From assembly GCF_019200975.1 (NCBI RefSeq), contig NZ_JAHTMR010000004.1, positions 310,001 through 374,000 on the forward strand: a stretch of 64,000 nucleotides of DNA. Direction: 5' to 3'. This document shows, piece by piece, positions 26,706 to 35,412 of the stretch. Source of the stretch: Pseudomonas sp. PD9R. Its GTDB lineage: Bacteria > Pseudomonadota > Gammaproteobacteria > Pseudomonadales > Pseudomonadaceae. The notes below the pieces were generated by a model. It was not told where the DNA came from, did not search any database, and worked only from the letters and a program-made list of their open reading frames with translations. Every line of letters begins with the position of its first letter. The first letter of the stretch is position 1. The position numbers were made by a program, and so were the translations under genes.

Positions 26706-27209
26706 CTAATTCCGAGGGAAGCGGTGGCCGCGCTGACGCCACAGTTCAACAAGCGGAGGATTTTTAGGCGATGGTCGGGGATGTCCGCGGAGGGACTGTG
26801 ATAGGATCAAAAATACGTTTTTCAGAATGCGCTCGATTTCGCTATTTAGAACTACTCTACTATCCCCAGCATGCTTTGGATGCAAACCATGATCTTTCAT
26901 TGCTTTCAAAAAGCTGGCATTACTGAGCTCAAGCGAACTGTCAACGCTGAGGTAGAGTCGGTTACCAGCTAAGTGGCGTCCCAAAGAATTCCGAACATAC
27001 TTGGTAGGCATGGCTTTCAGTCGCCGAGTCTGAATCTGAAAGTTTTTAGCGATCGGTGCTTCCTGAATTGAGAAACTGATAACACTTTGAGTTAATTTAT
27101 CGACCGCGAGTGTGACAACTGGCTTGAACGGGAGCTGGTTGAGCTTGTACGGGATTCTACTTAGGGGTATGCCACCGTTTAATGAGCGAACTTGATTTTT
27201 CTTATTCAT
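26706..27209 (-). CDS. Unknown small basic protein
   Basis: The 167-residue protein starts at ATG 27209 (MNKKNQVRSLNGG) behind AGAGGAAACAAGA, a good ribosome-binding sequence; a 15-codon extension is less likely. It is basic, with beta-type alternation around KPVVTLAVDKLTQSVISFSI and a C-terminal tail rich in Arg and Pro. I do not recognise the family. It lies between dif and the tnpT/tnpS module with no close neighbour on its strand. Confidence 0.5.
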   Translation of the reverse strand: MNKKNQVRSLNGGIPLSRIPYKLNQLPFKPVVTLAVDKLTQSVISFSIQEAPIAKNFQIQTRRLKAMPTKYVRNSLGRHLAGNRLYLSVDSSLELSNASFLKAMKDHGLHPKHAGDSRVVLNSEIERILKNVFLILSQSLRGHPRPSPKNPPLVELWRQRGHRFPRN

Positions 27210-27548
27210 TCTTGTTTCCTCTAGTTCGAATAGCAGTTTCTTACTCCAGATCACTAGCCTAGGATTTTTTCCTGAAGAGTCAAGGTGCGGATTTCAACTT
27301 CAAGAGCTTAGTAAAAGGGCGAAATAGTTAAATTACGTTTCCAGCGCGTAACGAGGGGAGATTTCGCTAGTCCGTAGTTTTTTTCAATCGGCGTGTTGTC
27401 AATTCGTAGTAAATGTTTTATGGGTGTGTGCTAGTAGAGACAAATCAATAGGTTAGATGGTGAGATAGTCGTTAGTGCTGGCTGTTATTTTGTAATCAAT
27501 TGCCAGTCAGGCAATATTTCCAATTTAATCTTTGCTTTGAGACCTAAA

Positions 27549-27566
27549 ACAATATAGTTATATTGT
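27549..27566. repeat. 8-bp inverted repeat, possible operator
   Basis: ACAATATA and TATATTGT flank a two-base centre. The symmetric AT-rich site could bind a dimeric regulator or the recombinase proteins encoded to the right; no gene start is adjacent. Confidence 0.5.
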
Positions 27567-27878
27567 CAGAAACCCCCGCCTAGTTTTGAGTATTTAATTA
27601 TTAAGGGTGTGGTTTGTTATTGCATTTTAATATGTGTGATTCGTCGTATATGGTGAGAGCTCAAAAAACAGCCATAAACATGCCCAAACTACTGTTGCGC
27701 TTTCAGATGACTGATCGACGCCCTATCGACAAAAATGTGAACGTCCGAAGCCTGGTGGGGGTGAACGGCCGCGCTCGCGGAATCAGGATCGCCAGATTCG
27801 TGACAAGCGCAGAGATGCAGGTATGACACGTAGTAAGTAACGCCTCGCGACTCCTTTCCTGACGCTGGGCGGTGCCCT

Positions 27879-27912
27879 TTCAACATCAACTTCAACTTCA
27901 ACTTCAACTTCA
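27879..27912 (+). repeat. Hexanucleotide tandem repeat (TTCAAC)n
   Basis: Units read TTCAAC, ATCAAC, TTCAAC, TTCAAC, TTCAAC and a partial TTCA. Five full units, one of them variant. It is a simple sequence repeat prone to length variation. Confidence 0.85.
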
Positions 27913-28175
27913 CGCAAATTTTCTGCCTACAGACTTGTCTCGCATCTGCAACAAAAACTCTCGGTCAGGTGCCCCGCCTCGTTGCATGCCCTTACTCAAA
28001 AAGCACGCTGATTGTCAGGTTTTCTCATGCACAGCTCGTCACAGCCTTACTTTTCGAATAACACTCTCCGGAGCGCGGCTCTACCCGTTGCTGTAGATGT
28101 CCAGCAACCGCATACTCTCTAAGTTTCTGAAGCGCGTCCCGAAATCCGGATGCGCGTGGTTCATTTAGATGCATA

Positions 28176-29210
28176 TCACTCTTGGCGTTGATCATCAGCT
28201 CGCTCACTCTGTGATTGTTTCTTTTCGTGTTGAAGTTGCTTCAGTTTTTGCTGGAGCTGGTCGAGCTCATGCTGAGTCGTTTCCAGAAGCGACTGTGCAT
28301 TTTTGGCTCGTGTATCGGCCTGAGTGACAGATTCACGTAGGGAGGCTGATTCTTCGCGGGAGTTAGCGAGTTGATCGATAAGCTGCTCTTTAGCCCCCTC
28401 TTCTCTAGCTGACGCGATGGCCAAGGCATTGAGATCACCTGTGAGCCGCGCAATGGTGGCGTCTTGGGTGGTCATTATCTTGGTCTGCTGTCGGGAGTCA
28501 CTGAGCAGTCGTTCGTTGTCTCGATTCAAGCGGCTGAGCTCATCCTGTTTCACCGAAAGTGTCTGTTGCAACTGACGGTGCTCAACCTGGATTTGTTGGA
28601 GCTGGCCTTCATGACGGCGCTGTTCTTGTTCACGCTGATCTTTCACTGCCGTGCGGTAGTGCTCGAGTGCATCACGAGCATGCAGGTGCTTTTCTTCCAG
28701 CGAGCGAATTTGCTCGTCTTTCTCGTTCACCCGCACTTCCAGGTCAGCACAACTTTGACTTAGGCGCGCGTTGCGAGTGAGCTCGGATTGCAAGCTGCTT
28801 TGGCATGTACTCAATTCACTTGCCTGGACGTCGAACGCTGCCTGAAGGTTGCCGTGCTGGCGCTGCAAATCCGCTAAGGCGGCTTGAGTTTGCGCTAGCT
28901 GTTCATTCACGGAAGCTCGGTGCTTATCGAGCTCGGTTCGAGCCTCGGCTACTTCTTCGGCGCCTTCCTCGAGCAAGCGATCCAACAATTGGCCAACCAG
29001 CCTACTGAGCTCATCACTCAAGCGTTCGCGGCGCTCCTTTGGCAGCGGCCCCCCTTTTCCAAGTTCGCCTAGATACCGGGCGATGGTGGTCATCGAGCCT
29101 GTATTTCCAAGCTCGACCCGCACTGCGTTGATGCTGGGGTTTACACCACGTGCAATCAGCGCATCCCGCGCTTTTTGAACGATTGCCTTGTTGATACCGC
29201 CGCGTGCCAT
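28176..29210 (-). CDS. tnpT: TnpT-like cointegrate resolution accessory protein (KfrA-type N-terminus)
   Basis: The 344-residue protein starts at ATG 29210 behind AGGAGATGTC. The first ~55 residues (GGINKAIVQKARDALIARG, then NAVRVELGNTGSMTTIARYL) form the KfrA/TnpT DNA-binding head. The remainder is a long coiled coil with continuous Gln, Glu, Leu and Lys heptads to the C-terminus. In Tn4651/Tn5041-type Tn3-family transposons, TnpT helps the tyrosine recombinase TnpS act at the rst site and is divergently transcribed from tnpS, exactly as here. No tnpA transposase gene is present in the window. A plasmid-type KfrA is the alternative, but the tnpS partner settles it. Confidence 0.85.
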   Translation of the reverse strand: MARGGINKAIVQKARDALIARGVNPSINAVRVELGNTGSMTTIARYLGELGKGGPLPKERRERLSDELSRLVGQLLDRLLEEGAEEVAEARTELDKHRASVNEQLAQTQAALADLQRQHGNLQAAFDVQASELSTCQSSLQSELTRNARLSQSCADLEVRVNEKDEQIRSLEEKHLHARDALEHYRTAVKDQREQEQRRHEGQLQQIQVEHRQLQQTLSVKQDELSRLNRDNERLLSDSRQQTKIMTTQDATIARLTGDLNALAIASAREEGAKEQLIDQLANSREESASLRESVTQADTRAKNAQSLLETTQHELDQLQQKLKQLQHEKKQSQSERADDQRQE

Positions 29211-29389
29211 GACATCTCCTACGATTTCGTAGTGTAAAACGTAATACATAATTACATCTTACATTAGACAAAAAATGTAGTCACATAAATCGAATTTCTA
29301 TGATCAAATAATGGAGGCTTATCGCATCATAAAGCTAATTTTTGTATTTCCATCACTGGAAAAATTACGTTTCGCGTAGAAGGGTCGAG
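29211..29389. promoter_or_regulatory. tnpS-tnpT intergenic region, predicted rst recombination site and divergent promoters
   Basis: The 179-base AT-rich gap between divergent tnpT and tnpS corresponds to the place where Tn4651-type elements hold their resolution site. An inverted pair AAACGTAAT (29237-29245) and ATTACGTTT (29364-29372) flanks it, and short ACAT/TTAC repeats occur inside (around 29246-29280). The exact core site cannot be fixed from sequence alone. Confidence 0.6.
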
Positions 29390-30337
29390 ATGAACAAGGC
29401 TGATCGGTACCTGCAGGCCGGTACCCGGGATAACACCCGGCGTAGTTACCGCGCCGCCGTAGAGCATTTCGAAGTGACCTGGGGAGGCTTTCTGCCGGCG
29501 ACTGGCGATGGCATCGTGCGTTACCTGGCCGAGTACGCGGATAAGCACACCATCAGCACACTAAAGCAGCGTCTAGCTGCCCTAGCTCAGTGGCACATCA
29601 CGCAGGGATTTCCAGATCCAACAAAAACGCCGAACGTGCGGCAGATGCTTAAAGGCATAAGGACATTGCATCCAGCCCAAGAAAAACAGGCGGCCCCTCT
29701 CCTCCTGAACCACCTAGAGCTGGCAGTGAGCTGGCTTGAACGCGAAGCGAGTCTTGCGGCTGAGCGGAATGACTACCGAAGCGTGATGAAATGTCGACGC
29801 GACATTGCCCTGGTGTTGATCGGATTCTGGCGGGGGTTTCGCGGAGACGAGCTGGCACGACTCCAAGTCGAGCATACTCAGGCAGAAGCCGGCGCCGGCA
29901 TTACGTTCTATCTGCCTTACACCAAAGGTGATCGACAGCACCAAGGGACGGCGTTCCACACCCCTGCCCTTAAGAAACTGTGTCCAGTCCAGGCTTACAT
30001 CAACTGGATCACCGTGGCCGGCATTGCCCATGGGCCTGTTTTCAGAAAGATCGACCGCTGGGGCAACCTTGCTGATGAGGGCATCAATTCCAACAGCTTG
30101 ATCCCGATGCTCCGTCGTATCTTCACTCAGGCAGGTGTGCCATCGGACATCTACAGTAGCCACTCAATGCGGCGCGGGTTTGCCACATGGGCTTCCGCTA
30201 ATGGTTGGGATATCAAGTCTCTGATGAGCTATGTTGGCTGGAAGGACATCAAGTCAGCGCTGAGGTACGTTGATGCGGGCTCCTCTTTTGGCGGCCTTGC
30301 GTTGAAGTCGTCAGCGCCTAAAGTGGAAATCCTTTAA
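29390..30337 (+). CDS. tnpS: TnpS-like tyrosine recombinase (cointegrate resolution)
   Basis: The 315-residue tyrosine recombinase starts at ATG 29390 behind AAGGGTCGAG; the frame extends upstream but without a start as good. The N-terminal arm-binding part (DRYLQAGTRDNTRRSYRAAV) matches TnpS of Tn4651. The catalytic part shows RGFRGDELARLQ (first Arg), LPYTKGDR (Lys loop), SHSMRRGFATWA (HxxRR box) and YVGWKDIKSALRYVD (final Tyr). All catalytic positions look intact, so it should still resolve at its cognate site. It forms a divergent module with tnpT and heads the defence island. Confidence 0.9.
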   Translation: MNKADRYLQAGTRDNTRRSYRAAVEHFEVTWGGFLPATGDGIVRYLAEYADKHTISTLKQRLAALAQWHITQGFPDPTKTPNVRQMLKGIRTLHPAQEKQAAPLLLNHLELAVSWLEREASLAAERNDYRSVMKCRRDIALVLIGFWRGFRGDELARLQVEHTQAEAGAGITFYLPYTKGDRQHQGTAFHTPALKKLCPVQAYINWITVAGIAHGPVFRKIDRWGNLADEGINSNSLIPMLRRIFTQAGVPSDIYSSHSMRRGFATWASANGWDIKSLMSYVGWKDIKSALRYVDAGSSFGGLALKSSAPKVEIL

Positions 30338-30540
30338 GGTCGTCTTTCAATATCGTTTTGGGCCGTGCCCCGTCGTGGACGACTGTCGTAAACCACGACC
30401 TGTCTATCGACGAGGCGTGGCCCTGCGAGCTTCCATCCTCTCGCCCTCCGACCTTCCTGGTCTGCGCGCTCCGCTTTCCAACCATTTTTGACATAGGAAG
30501 ACCAGATAGAATCCGTCATTTTGATGAAGAGGGAATGCGT

Positions 30541-31689
30541 ATGCCTGAAGTTGATGGCAACAATGTTGAAGACAAGGAACAATCTGACCACCCCTATCAA
30601 ACAGCAGAACAATACTACGCCATGGTAAGGGCTTACCGCAGACGGGAGCGTGCTGCCAGATTCCGAGAGAAGAATCCTTTGGCATGGTATTTCGACGAGT
30701 TCCCAGCTCAAGACATGTACAAAAACACTCTAGCTGATCAGCGCTCCACTAGGCAGGAGGTTCGGTATCACTGGTTGAGGCAGCGGACAGGTTGGATCTT
30801 CTGGTCTCAGCTAAAGACTACCACTGCAGTCCGATTTGCAGCTTTTGGAGGATTGGTTAGCGCATTTTACCAAGCTGCTCCCGGTTTACACGGTGAGACT
30901 GGAGACACAGCCGCCACATTCGGGTGGCTTCTACTGGCGGGGCTGACCTACTTAGTAGCTGTGCTTTGGTATGAAATCTGGTGCCCTCTTTTATTAAAAC
31001 AAGCCCTCTCCTCAAAACCTGGACTACTCGCAAACCAATCTAGTGCCTGGCTTCGCACCTTGGTGGAGGATGAGTTACGACGGTGGTGGAGCAAGCGTGA
31101 TTGGTGGCCACATCCTGACCTGCTAGATGGGCAAATGACCGAAGACAAGACGGCTATCGTGATCATGTCCGGATATGGAGTGCCAGCATTCGCCGGATTC
31201 GACAGTTACGCCTGTGCTCATATTGAGCGTGCCCTTTTCGAATATCGCAATTTGCTTAAGGTCACCATCTGGCGGAAAGGCGATCACTCATCTGACTTGC
31301 GGGAGTTCACGCCACAGCGCAGCTACGAGGGCAACCGACCCTTGATGCGCCGCCTGACTATTCGCGCTCTCAACGAGTACGACATTCAAGGTAATCCAAA
31401 ATTGAAGGTTGGGGATCTGGTATTGGATTGGCGCAGATGCCCTCTCAACATTTCTTCCAACCTCCCGAGTCGAAGCTCCGTAAACATTCGCTACGAAGCT
31501 GAAGGGTTAGATCACTTGTTTTCAGATCACACAGGGGCTTTAGCGTTTGCTCAAACGATTGCATTTTGGCAGAACTCGATGCATCCGATTCGTCGACTAA
31601 TCCTAATGGCGCTGTACCTCATGAGCGGTGTCTTCTTTGTTTCGTTTGTAGTTCTTCAACTTCAGATTCTGCTTCCTAAAATGTTTTGA
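30541..31689 (+). CDS. Unknown membrane protein at the island start
   Basis: The 382-residue protein starts at ATG 30541 (MPEVDGNN), spaced eight bases after GAGGG; the longer frame upstream has no good start. Hydrophobic segments lie at about residues 100-120 (FAAFGGLVSAF), 132-152 (WLLLAGLTYLVAVLWY) and near the C-terminus (LILMALYLMSGVFFVSFVVL). A large soluble region between them contains many Trp, Arg and Asp residues. I do not recognise the family. It precedes the HEPN gene by about 260 bases and, given the location, a defence role is possible but unproven. Confidence 0.6.
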   Translation: MPEVDGNNVEDKEQSDHPYQTAEQYYAMVRAYRRRERAARFREKNPLAWYFDEFPAQDMYKNTLADQRSTRQEVRYHWLRQRTGWIFWSQLKTTTAVRFAAFGGLVSAFYQAAPGLHGETGDTAATFGWLLLAGLTYLVAVLWYEIWCPLLLKQALSSKPGLLANQSSAWLRTLVEDELRRWWSKRDWWPHPDLLDGQMTEDKTAIVIMSGYGVPAFAGFDSYACAHIERALFEYRNLLKVTIWRKGDHSSDLREFTPQRSYEGNRPLMRRLTIRALNEYDIQGNPKLKVGDLVLDWRRCPLNISSNLPSRSSVNIRYEAEGLDHLFSDHTGALAFAQTIAFWQNSMHPIRRLILMALYLMSGVFFVSFVVLQLQILLPKMF

Positions 31690-31950
31690 CTTTTCTCTGT
31701 AGGTTCGATAATCACTAGAAAAAATGCTGACAGCATCAGCAGGGTAATCGTCCTACCGTGTTACGCAACGAAAAACGAGCGACGGCGATGGTGGTTTTGA
31801 GCCAGTCGGCACGGCGACTGGTCATGATCCCTATGCCCTCCCGTTAAGCATTGATGTCGAGCAATCCGGTACTGCTTGAAGTGAATTAGGGGGCGCGGAA
31901 TGGCTTCAGGGAAGTTAAGCTGATCAGATTCTCGATAGCAGTGATCAATC

Positions 31951-33555
31951 ATGGAAGATTTCGCCCACCGTTATGCACAGCAGGGATACGAACCCGAAGT
32001 AAAAGACCGACATCACCTGCTGCAGGCATTAACTGAACAGATCGACAGTCCGGACTCTCCTCCTCGCCTTCGACACCTTTATGAAGCATTGATCGACGCT
32101 GCTGGTGATGCCGGTGATGAAAGCATTTTACGGCAAGCGACCCAGCTAGCTGAGGCGATAGCGGCCCGCGTCGAACCGGAAGACACGTGCCTTATTCATT
32201 ACTCGTGCTCTAACGCTTGGGGACTGCTGAGGAGATTTGAAGTTCAGTCATGGGAGGATGACACTCTTGACCATCCTACTCTGCTGGAACAGCTTTTTTT
32301 CCTACGGGCCGCGATTCAGCACGAAGGCTTCAAACAGCTGGCACCAATGCTCCGGGCCAAAATCCATTGCAATCTAGGCAACGCGCTTAAGGCATGCGGG
32401 CGGTGGATCGAGGCACTGACCGAATGGCGTAACGCCTTGGTCGACAATCCGATTCTGGGTATGGCCCTCGGCAACCTCGGTATAGGCTTGGCGCAGTACG
32501 GCAGAGCGCTATATGACCCTGGTCACACCTACTGGCTTCTTGTGCACGCGCGGCGCAAGTTGGAAGCTGCGATTGCAGGTGGTGTGGGTCGCGATGGCGC
32601 CACATATCCCGAGGCCATCGAGTTTTTCAAGCTGCACCACGCTAGGCTTGTAGAGGAAGTTGACGACGAAGATGACGCTGAGTTGTTTGAGAACAGCTTG
32701 GGCACTTCGAAGGAGGAGCGCCGTTACCGCCAGTGGTGTCTTGAGTCAGAGCTTTTCCTCAATCCCATGAATGACCTGGGAGCCTTACCCGTCGCCGCTT
32801 ACGACGTTATGAGTTTGCCAGATCATGATGCTCAAGTCGGGATTACCTATCTCGGCTTTTTTAACCAGCTCAAGCAGGAATATGGCTTCGCTCGTCATTG
32901 CCTTTACCAAGGCGAGTATGCAAAGCCAGCGCATATGGCTGACAAGGGCTTGTCTTTGGCTTTCAACTGTGACTACGCGCTCTATGGCATTGGGCTCGAA
33001 CAGATCAAGACTGCCTATCGCAGCGCCTACTCGCTCCTGGATAAAGTCGCCTACTTCATCAACGCTTACTGGAAGCTGGGCATACCCCAGCACTCTGTGG
33101 GCTTTCGGGCTGTCTGGTTCAAGCTGGGCAAGAATAGCCGGCCGATTGAGCCACGGGTTGTTCGCGATGAGTTCAGATCCACGCCCAACCTTCCACTTCG
33201 CGCGTTGTATTGGGTATCCCAGGACATCTACTCTAAGGTGCTCAAGGATGTGGCTCGACCTGACGCGCAGGCGCTCGATGACTTGAGAAATCACCTCGAG
33301 CACAAGTACGCCAAGGTCGTCGATTGCTGCCATTGGATTGGTGAGCCGTCAGAGCTCTGGAAGGATCATTTGGCATACGTGCTCGATAGAGACGATCTTG
33401 CAGCCAAGACACTGCTCATGCTGAAGCAGTCTCGCGCCGCCCTGATCTATCTCTGTCTGGCCATGCATTTCGAAGAGTCTCAGGCGAAACATGACCGGGA
33501 TGAGTTGGTTGTCCAGTTCCAGGTGCGGGATTATCCAGACGATCTGAAAACCTGA
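31951..33555 (+). CDS. LA2681-like HEPN-domain protein
   Basis: The 534-residue protein has an N-terminal helical repeat region (TPR-like, about 60-180, with LGNALKACGRWIEALTEWR). Its C-terminal half carries the features of the LA2681-like HEPN family: RQWCLESELFLNPMNDLG, then YSLLDKVAYFINAYW and LRALYWVSQDIY. The HEPN ribonuclease signature RNHLEHKY (R-x4-H) is at about residue 445. Members are predicted RNA-cutting toxins or effectors in conflict systems. A partner nucleotidyltransferase is not adjacent. It stands alone, convergent with the Gabija helicase gene. I am fairly sure of the family, not of the biological role. Confidence 0.78.
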   Translation: MEDFAHRYAQQGYEPEVKDRHHLLQALTEQIDSPDSPPRLRHLYEALIDAAGDAGDESILRQATQLAEAIAARVEPEDTCLIHYSCSNAWGLLRRFEVQSWEDDTLDHPTLLEQLFFLRAAIQHEGFKQLAPMLRAKIHCNLGNALKACGRWIEALTEWRNALVDNPILGMALGNLGIGLAQYGRALYDPGHTYWLLVHARRKLEAAIAGGVGRDGATYPEAIEFFKLHHARLVEEVDDEDDAELFENSLGTSKEERRYRQWCLESELFLNPMNDLGALPVAAYDVMSLPDHDAQVGITYLGFFNQLKQEYGFARHCLYQGEYAKPAHMADKGLSLAFNCDYALYGIGLEQIKTAYRSAYSLLDKVAYFINAYWKLGIPQHSVGFRAVWFKLGKNSRPIEPRVVRDEFRSTPNLPLRALYWVSQDIYSKVLKDVARPDAQALDDLRNHLEHKYAKVVDCCHWIGEPSELWKDHLAYVLDRDDLAAKTLLMLKQSRAALIYLCLAMHFEESQAKHDRDELVVQFQVRDYPDDLKT

Positions 33556-33605
33556 CGGCACTGCCGGCTGCCCCGCTTGTATCGGTGTCTTCTGTGGGGA
33601 AGGTT

Positions 33606-35369
33606 TTAGCGAGGTGGTTGCGGCACCTCGAACCCCAACTGCGCCAGCACAGGTCGATCCTCTGCTTTGAGCTTTTTCACCGCCCATATCAGCATATGCT
33701 GGGGCCTGGAGCTCGCCACATAAGCGAACCTCGCTGCTTCTGATCCGCGATCCCGCAACCAGTCTTGCCAATGGGACTGATGAACCCCGGGCTGTTGTGA
33801 TGAAACCACCACGGTGACATCGTGAGTTTCGCCTTTCACCTGGTGAATTGTTTCGTAGCGCAACGTGTCCGGTGGCCCCTCCAGCACCTCTTGGCTCACC
33901 ACTCGCACGGAGACAGGCTTGTCACCCTGCCCCTTGCGAGCCACAAGGTTCAAATCTTTCAGGGCATCCAGCTCCTCTCGTAACTCCGCAGGTACGAAAG
34001 GCTGATCTGGGAGCTGTCGGATCGCCAGCTTCGCCGTGCGCACCCAAGCAGACCAGGTCTGATCGGACTTGCCAGCACCATTAGCGACCATGAATTTCAG
34101 GCTTTCATGGAGGAACTTCCGCCAAAAAAGCTTGGACTCCATGACAATGGGGCAATAGGGGCCGACCTTGGTGACCTGCAGCTGGAGTTTGTCGGCCAGC
34201 CACTTTGCAAACGTCCTCAGGCTTTGCTTGATGTCCTTGAGGTTACCTGTGCTGGCGCTGATGCACGCGACTGCCAATAGTTCGATGCCTTCGAAGGTCT
34301 CACCATTACGCAAACGCTGCAGGGTCGTATGACCCCGGGCCACCAGTACCACTTTGGTGTACCCCTGTGTCATGGTGCGAATCGTAGGCAGCAGCTCAGA
34401 GGGACACACTTCATATTCGAGTATCCGTGGTTGCAGGGAAGCAATATCTGCATTGCCCCTGATCCCTTCGCCGCCAAGGATGTTGGTACACACATCGACT
34501 ATGACCTGTCCACTCCGCCAGTTCGCCTTGAGCTCATACGGGGCGAATTTCAGCTTGATCATGAGGTCGGTGACATTCTCAGGGTTCGACTTGCGAAAGC
34601 CATAGATTGACTGGTTCAGATCACCCACGAAATGGAACGCCATACCGAACCGTGCGAGATGCTCCACGATTCGCAGTTGCTCTGCAGAGAGATCCTGGCA
34701 TTCGTCCACGATGACCAGAGGAAACCGGCGCGCGATCCGCGAAAAATAGGGGTCGAATTTCCTATCCTTGAATGCCTTCAGGGCAAGCATGTCGATGTCA
34801 CCAAAGGTGGCAAAACCTCCTCGCCACAGCCGCTTCTTAGTGGCAATGAGATCTTCGAAGGTAACCTGATTAAGGGTTTCGGCGTTCAGTTGCTTATCGA
34901 GGCCGCGTTCGCCAGTGGAAAATACGAACTTGGTCGTTCCAAGGTCGTAGTCGTATTTGCACGCAGAGATCCAACGATCGCAAATGCTATTTCGCGTGCG
35001 ATAGATGTTTGCTGCTTTGTCCAGAATCCGAATGCGAAAGTCACCCTCCTTGCCGGTATATCCAGTCATCTCACTGGCAATGCTCGCCACCAGCCGGTTC
35101 AGCACAAAGCTGTCGAACGTAGCGATTAGATGAGGTTTGCCGATCGGCTCCCCCAGGTACCGATGAACCCTGCTCCTGAGTTCGTCCGTGGCACTGTTGG
35201 AGAACGTCAGCACTGCGATGCCCGATGGTGAACGAGACCATTCTTGGACAATTCTGGCCACCATCGCGGCAACCACTTCCGTCTTTCCGCTGCCCGGGCA
35301 GGCCTTGAGGTAAACGTGCCTGTCGAGCGGTGAGGCGAGATAATCCAACTGCTCCTGGGTGAAGTTCAT
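33606..35369 (-). CDS. gajB: Gabija helicase GajB-like (UvrD/SF1)
   Basis: The 587-residue UvrD-like SF1 helicase has a Q-motif/Walker A (KACPGSGKTEVVA, about residues 22-34), Walker B VIVDECQDLS (about 218), motif III GDLNQSIYGFRKSNP and a late ETIHQVKGETHD (motif V). The C-terminus has ARFAYVASSRPQHML. Family usual length is near 500, so this one is somewhat longer. In Gabija it acts with the OLD-type nuclease GajA. The gene lies 43 bases after gajA on the same strand, in the canonical gajA-gajB order. Confidence 0.85.
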   Translation of the reverse strand: MNFTQEQLDYLASPLDRHVYLKACPGSGKTEVVAAMVARIVQEWSRSPSGIAVLTFSNSATDELRSRVHRYLGEPIGKPHLIATFDSFVLNRLVASIASEMTGYTGKEGDFRIRILDKAANIYRTRNSICDRWISACKYDYDLGTTKFVFSTGERGLDKQLNAETLNQVTFEDLIATKKRLWRGGFATFGDIDMLALKAFKDRKFDPYFSRIARRFPLVIVDECQDLSAEQLRIVEHLARFGMAFHFVGDLNQSIYGFRKSNPENVTDLMIKLKFAPYELKANWRSGQVIVDVCTNILGGEGIRGNADIASLQPRILEYEVCPSELLPTIRTMTQGYTKVVLVARGHTTLQRLRNGETFEGIELLAVACISASTGNLKDIKQSLRTFAKWLADKLQLQVTKVGPYCPIVMESKLFWRKFLHESLKFMVANGAGKSDQTWSAWVRTAKLAIRQLPDQPFVPAELREELDALKDLNLVARKGQGDKPVSVRVVSQEVLEGPPDTLRYETIHQVKGETHDVTVVVSSQQPGVHQSHWQDWLRDRGSEAARFAYVASSRPQHMLIWAVKKLKAEDRPVLAQLGFEVPQPPR

Positions 35370-35412
35370 TGGGGGAGCACCCTGCGTGGGGTTTCTTCAG
35401 CAACTCGAGCGA

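Larger units (their letters stand above)
27210..28175. other. AT-rich non-coding region with palindrome and short tandem repeat
   Basis: Nearly 1 kb without a convincing gene. It contains a near-perfect palindrome (ACAATATA-GT-TATATTGT, 27549-27566) and a hexanucleotide tandem repeat (27879-27912). Opposite-strand short frames overlap here (27614-27826 and 27689-27913); one of them owes its KLKLKLKL start to the hexamer repeat, so neither is called. Confidence 0.5.

Noticed and set aside
26522..26752. 76-codon minus-strand frame
   Set aside because: Overlaps the 3' end of the gene at 26706-27209 in another frame and lacks support.
27614..27913. Two overlapping short frames in opposite directions (27614-27826 plus, 27689-27913 minus)
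   Set aside because: The minus frame starts within the TTCAAC repeat (KLKLKLKL), and the plus frame lacks a start signal; no motif in either.
28025..28207. 60-codon minus-strand frame overlapping the end of tnpT
   Set aside because: GTG start lies inside tnpT, no clear ribosome-binding site and no recognisable domain; could be real but not supportable.
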